From: DAIOHQ01 sp036744635
GTDB taxonomy: Bacteria > Planctomycetota > Phycisphaerae > Tepidisphaerales > Tepidisphaeraceae
Reading direction: 5' to 3'
DNA length: 18,400 bases
NCBI GenBank assembly: GCA_036744635.1
Contig: DAIOHQ010000081.1
Location: forward strand, 1-18,400
The notes below the pieces were generated by a model. The model ran no database searches. It had not been told where the DNA came from and saw nothing but the letters and a program-made list of their open reading frames with translations. The position numbers and the translations under genes are program-made. Each line of letters opens with the position of its first letter. The stretch's first letter is position 1. This document shows positions 15,500-18,400 of this stretch, piece after piece.

Positions 15500-16090
15500 T
15501 CAGATTCCTCCGGAACGTTTGTGGTTGATGATGGTGATGATCTCCTCGACCGCGCGGTCGAGGTTGTTGTTAATAACCATGTAATCAAAGGCGCGGCTGC
15601 CTTTGGCCATGTGAATCTCGCGTTTGGCGTCGCGAAAACGCTTGTTGATGTCGTCGGCGCTGTCCCGGCCGCGGTCGTTGAGGCGCTGCAGCAGCGTCGG
15701 CTCATCCGGCGGCAACAGAAAGATCATCAGTGCATCCGGATACTGATAGCGCACCTGCAATGCGCCCTGCACGTCGATCTCCAAGAGCACATCATGGCCG
15801 GCCGCAAGGTGGTCTATTGTAGGATGCCTGGGCGTGCCATAGTAGTCGCCATACACCTGGGCATATTCCAGAAACTGGTCTCGATCCAGCCGCGCGAAAA
15901 ACGCATCGCGCGGGATGTGGTCATAAATCTTCCCCTTCTCATCGCCCGGGCGCTTGGGACGGGTGGTGGCGCTGACCGTGTAGGCAACGTTGAGCTGCTC
16001 GGCCAGCAGGCGCGAAATCGTGCTCTTGCCCACGCCGGACGGGCCGGAGAGCACGATCAAGAGCCCATGATGTTCCGTCGCATCCGCCAT
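15500..16090 (-). CDS. gmk: Guanylate kinase
   Basis: 196 residues from the ATG at 16090; transfers phosphate from ATP to GMP to give GDP. The P-loop GPSGVGKS lies at 16-23, followed by SATTRPKRPGDEKGKIYDH (GMP-binding region, with the R-x-x-R-x-G-E-x-x-G-x-x-Y pattern modified to D-E-K-G), then EYAQVYGDYYGTPR, LLEIDVQGALQV and 'LLPPDEPTLLQRLNDRGRDS' in the lid region, shortened here to LLQRLNDRGRDS. The ATG has GGAG four bases upstream; a GTG at 16111 would add seven residues and is less likely. It sits between yicC and rpoZ, in the usual order. Upstream is a complex palindromic repeat that could influence the yicC-gmk mRNA. Confidence 0.95.
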   Translation of the reverse strand: MADATEHHGLLIVLSGPSGVGKSTISRLLAEQLNVAYTVSATTRPKRPGDEKGKIYDHIPRDAFFARLDRDQFLEYAQVYGDYYGTPRHPTIDHLAAGHDVLLEIDVQGALQVRYQYPDALMIFLLPPDEPTLLQRLNDRGRDSADDINKRFRDAKREIHMAKGSRAFDYMVINNNLDRAVEEIITIINHKRSGGI

Positions 16091-16106
16091 CGCGCTCCAT
16101 GCTCGC

Positions 16107-16162
16107 AGCACGGGTTTTCAACCCGTGCCAAGCCGCTCGGCACGGGTCAAAAAACCCGTGCT
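16107..16162. repeat. Nested palindromic repeat (REP/BIME-like) between yicC and gmk
   Basis: Four related arms are present. GCACGGGTT (16108-16116) pairs with AACCCGTGC (16120-16128), and GCACGGGT (16140-16147) pairs with ACCCGTGC (16154-16161). Alternatively AGCACGGGTTTT (16107-16118) pairs with AAAACCCGTGCT (16151-16162) over 12 bp, with the two inner arms pairing to each other. It fills most of the 80-bp gap within the gene run. Confidence 0.7.
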
Positions 16163-16170
16163 ACGAAAAC

Positions 16171-17052
16171 CTATTCCACGTTCTGCACCTGTTCCTTCAA
16201 CCTGTCGATCGCGCCTTTGATTTCCACGATATGGCTGGCGATCAGGGCGTCGTTGGCCTTGCTGGCGATCGTGTTCGCCTCCCGCAGCATCTCCTGCGTG
16301 ATGAAATCCAGCTTCCGCCCGGCGTGTTCACCGGCACGGCAGGCATGTTCAAACGCGTCGAGGTGGCTGGTCAGCCGCTGAATCTCCTCGCTGATATCAG
16401 CCCGCTCGGCGAATACCGCGACCTCCTTCAACAGGTCCGACTGGTTCACCTGCAGTTCGGCCTTGCTCATGAGCTGATTCACCCGCTGCATGAGCTTGCG
16501 GTGATAGTCCTCGATCACGAACGGCGCCCGCGCTGAGATCGATTTGAGGTTCGACGCGATGATTCCCGCGTGCTTCATCAGATCGGCGAAGAGCGATTTC
16601 CCCTCGCGCTCGCGCATCTGGATGAGCTTCACAATCGCCTTGTCGGTCAGTTCCCGAATCGTCGGCCCGTGCCGTTCGATCTCATCGGTCTCATCGCGCG
16701 GCTCCTGGCAGACGCCCGGCAACTGCACCAGGGCCGCCAGGTCGATGGTGATCATGCTGTCCAGCCCCTTCACCTGCCGGAGCTGCTCCAGGTACGCCTT
16801 CAGCGCCTGGGTGTTGATGTGATAGGCCGCCTCGGCGCTGTCCATCCGCATCTTCAAAATGTACGTGATTGAACCGCGCCCAAGCTGCTCGCGCAGGATG
16901 GTCTCGATCTCCGGCTCCAGCCCCGAAACATTGTCGGGGAGCTTGATCACCGGCTTGAAGAAACGGTTGTTCAGCGAGCGAATCTCGACCGCGTAGTGCG
17001 TGCCGTGGCGCTCGCCGGTTCCGTCTCCAAAGCCAGTCATGCTGACGATCAT
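16171..17052 (-). CDS. yicC: YicC/YloC family endoribonuclease
   Basis: 293 residues, the normal length for the family, whose members are endoribonucleases linked to RNA turnover. The N-terminus MIVSMTGFGDGTGE is the family signature (SMTGFG), followed by 'VEIRSLNNRFFKPVIKLP' with the conserved S-x-N-x-R-x-x. The C-terminal DUF1732 region (about 210-293) shows ERADISEEIQRLTSHLDAF, GRKLDFITQEMLREANTI-SK and the terminal 'IVEIKGAIDRLKEQVQNVE', shortened here to EIKGAIDRLKEQVQNVE. The ATG at 17052 has GGGAA about 7 bases upstream. Next to gmk and rpoZ, as in many bacteria. Catalytic details are not established from this sequence alone. Confidence 0.93.
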   Translation of the reverse strand: MIVSMTGFGDGTGERHGTHYAVEIRSLNNRFFKPVIKLPDNVSGLEPEIETILREQLGRGSITYILKMRMDSAEAAYHINTQALKAYLEQLRQVKGLDSMITIDLAALVQLPGVCQEPRDETDEIERHGPTIRELTDKAIVKLIQMREREGKSLFADLMKHAGIIASNLKSISARAPFVIEDYHRKLMQRVNQLMSKAELQVNQSDLLKEVAVFAERADISEEIQRLTSHLDAFEHACRAGEHAGRKLDFITQEMLREANTIASKANDALIASHIVEIKGAIDRLKEQVQNVE

Positions 17053-17108
17053 GAATCGTTCCCAATGTAAAACCGGCGGCGGTTGCGGTGGCCGCGGCCA
17101 GGACAGAA

Positions 17109-17123
17109 TGCTTCGGCGAAGCA
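17109..17123 (-). repeat. Short hairpin just after secG
   Basis: TGCTTC and GAAGCA pair around a 3-base loop, one base past the secG stop codon. Only a short, broken T-tract follows on the minus strand (TTCTGTCC), so it could at most attenuate read-through into yicC. Confidence 0.3.
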
Positions 17124-17124
17124 G

Positions 17125-17463
17125 TTATTGCCCGAGCGGGGTGTTGACCGGACCCTGATTGGCCGGGGCCGGGTTCTTCGGAGATTCGGTGACGGCGGGA
17201 AGCCCGGAGGCCGAGTGGCTATACAGGTTGTTGGTGATCAGGTTGAGTGCGATTGCCAGCAGCAGGAAAACGCCAAAGACGATGCTGGTCGCCCAGGTGA
17301 GCACATCGCCGGTCTTGGAGCCGAAGGCGGTGTTGCCCCCGGCGCCGCCGAATGCGCTGGCCAGCCCGCCGCCGCGCCCCTTCTGGATCAGCACCAGAAG
17401 GATCAGGAAGAGGCAGACGATGATGAACAGCACCATGAACAGGTAGAAAGAAAAATTCAGCAT
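17125..17463 (-). CDS. secG: Preprotein translocase subunit SecG
   Basis: 112 residues. Small inner-membrane partner of SecYE that helps the SecA-driven export step. Two hydrophobic helices are visible at about 4-25 (FYLFMVLFIIVCLFLILLVL) and 56-76 (LTWATSIVFGVFLLLAIALN). Between them is the SecG hallmark IQKGRGGGLASAFGG followed by GNTAFGSKTGDVL. A proline-rich soluble tail of about 30 residues follows, longer than in short SecG proteins. It lies 68 bases downstream of tpiA, a common pairing in bacteria. The ribosome binding site before the ATG is weak. No other product fits this pattern. Confidence 0.94.
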   Translation of the reverse strand: MLNFSFYLFMVLFIIVCLFLILLVLIQKGRGGGLASAFGGAGGNTAFGSKTGDVLTWATSIVFGVFLLLAIALNLITNNLYSHSASGLPAVTESPKNPAPANQGPVNTPLGQ

Positions 17464-17531
17464 AAGCGTCTCAGTCTATCGTAAATTCGCATGAATCTGT
17501 AGTGGCGGCCGAAAACGGCGAAGCCAGCGCG

Positions 17532-18293
17532 TCATTTGGCGGCGTTGGCGATCGCCAGAAAGCTCTCCGGCTTGAGCGCTGCCCCGCCGATCAAGCCGCC
17601 ATCCACGTCCGCCTGATCCAGCAACCCCCTGGCATTCTCCGGTTTCATCGAACCACCGTACTGAATCCTTACGCGGTCGGCGAAGTCCTTGTTCCACAGC
17701 TTGCCCAGCGTCTGGCGAATGAACGCGTGTACTTCCTGCGCCTGCGCATCCGTGGCATTCCGCCCGGTCCCGATGGCCCACACCGGCTCATAGGCGATCA
17801 CCACCCGATCCGCGTCGTCCATCCCCTTGCTCAAGACCATCGCATCGTCCAGCTCTTTGAGTTGCGACTCGACGACCTTCAGCGTCTGCCCGGCGTCACG
17901 TTCTTCCAGCTTTTCCCCGACGCAGTGAATCAGAATCAGGCCGGCGTTATAAACCGCCGCCGCCTTCTTCCCGACCAATTCCGGCGATTCCTTCAGCACA
18001 TGCCGCCGCTCACTGTGGCCGGTCAGGCAGAACTTCACGTTCAAGTCCTTGAGCATCTCAACGGACACTTCGCCGGTAAACGCGCCATTCTTCTCGAAGT
18101 AACAATCCTGCGCCCCCAGCAGCACTTTCGATCCCGCGATCGCCTGCCCTGCCGCATCCAGGTAGACAAACGGCGGCGCAATGCCGACATCCACCCCCGC
18201 CGGCGCCCCCTTGGCCACCGCCTTGGCCAGCTCGATGGCGCCGGCCCTGGTCGTGTTCATCTTCCAGTTTCCCGCGATGAATGGAGTACGCAT
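17532..18293 (-). CDS. tpiA: Triosephosphate isomerase
   Basis: 253 residues, full length; interconverts dihydroxyacetone phosphate and glyceraldehyde 3-phosphate in glycolysis and gluconeogenesis. Catalytic residues are all present: N9 and K11 in AGNWKMN, H93 in TGHSERR, E169 in AYEPVWAIGTG (the last part is the mobile loop 6), and the phosphate-binding YGGSMKPEN and GLIGGAALK segments. The ATG at 18293 is chosen; a TTG three codons earlier at 18302 has the AGGA too close to it. An AGGA 11 bases and a GAAG 3 bases before the ATG could serve as ribosome binding sites. It is the first gene of the run towards secG. The remaining 18294-18400 holds its leader and probably its promoter, but no convincing -35/-10 pair was found. 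Confidence 0.97.
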   Translation of the reverse strand: MRTPFIAGNWKMNTTRAGAIELAKAVAKGAPAGVDVGIAPPFVYLDAAGQAIAGSKVLLGAQDCYFEKNGAFTGEVSVEMLKDLNVKFCLTGHSERRHVLKESPELVGKKAAAVYNAGLILIHCVGEKLEERDAGQTLKVVESQLKELDDAMVLSKGMDDADRVVIAYEPVWAIGTGRNATDAQAQEVHAFIRQTLGKLWNKDFADRVRIQYGGSMKPENARGLLDQADVDGGLIGGAALKPESFLAIANAAK

Positions 18294-18400
18294 ATTCTTC
18301 AATTCCTGCTCTCTTCGTTCAACACCGGCGTGTCATCATTTACGACGCAATTGTCATCCTGAGAGTGTGTGAGTTTATTGGCAAAACCACCGAAAAAGCG

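Noticed and set aside
1..18400. CRISPR array, rRNA, insertion sequence or integrase gene
   Set aside because: No regularly spaced repeats, no rRNA-like sequence and no transposase or recombinase protein motifs were found on either strand.
18303..18400. TTGCCA on the minus strand as a -35 box for tpiA
   Set aside because: At 17 bases spacing the -10 position reads CAGGAT, too weak to call.

Overview
The window looks like chromosomal DNA of a high-GC planctomycete, probably close to the Phycisphaerae. The case rests on an N-terminal LEPR-type motif (SLEPREMLSA) in a secreted peptidase, a giant multidomain secreted protein of about 2090 residues, a secreted HEAT-type protein with the W-x-x-W-W tail often seen in planctomycetes, and several sugar-metabolism proteins. 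No taxonomic marker such as rRNA is present, so this is an inference.

Layout. 1-177: no gene, but two strong hairpins. 178-7885: two minus-strand genes, a prodomain-less sedolisin (S53) peptidase and the giant secreted glycosidase-like protein. A 176-bp divergent promoter region follows. 8062-9087: a plus-strand xylose-isomerase-like TIM-barrel sugar isomerase/epimerase. 9088-11901: an accessory stretch of generally lower GC. It holds a PD-(D/E)XK-like protein, a HEPN-domain protein, a decayed second copy of the 3' end of the sugar isomerase, a mazEF toxin-antitoxin pair and the truncated 3' end of a SnoaL-like gene. 11907-14485: a minus-strand, translationally coupled pair, a GH88 unsaturated glucuronyl hydrolase and a HEAT-like exported protein. 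14584-15252: a plus-strand CoaC-type flavoprotein. 15279-18293: a minus-strand housekeeping run, tpiA - secG - yicC - gmk - rpoZ, ending at a strong intrinsic terminator that lies inside the 3' end of the coaC-like gene.

How the parts fit. The peptidase, giant protein, isomerase, GH88 enzyme and exported HEAT protein suit an organism that degrades polymers and uses sugars and uronates. The tpiA-rpoZ block serves glycolysis, protein export, RNA turnover, nucleotide supply and transcription. The most interesting part is 9.0-11.9 kb. A 2-kb segment with two probable nuclease-type proteins lies exactly between the intact isomerase 3' end and a decayed homologous copy of that same 3' end. That is the arrangement expected if an element entered the 3' end of a gene and rebuilt it. 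The two genes inside could form an undescribed defence or toxin module, but no integrase is visible and the function is not proven.
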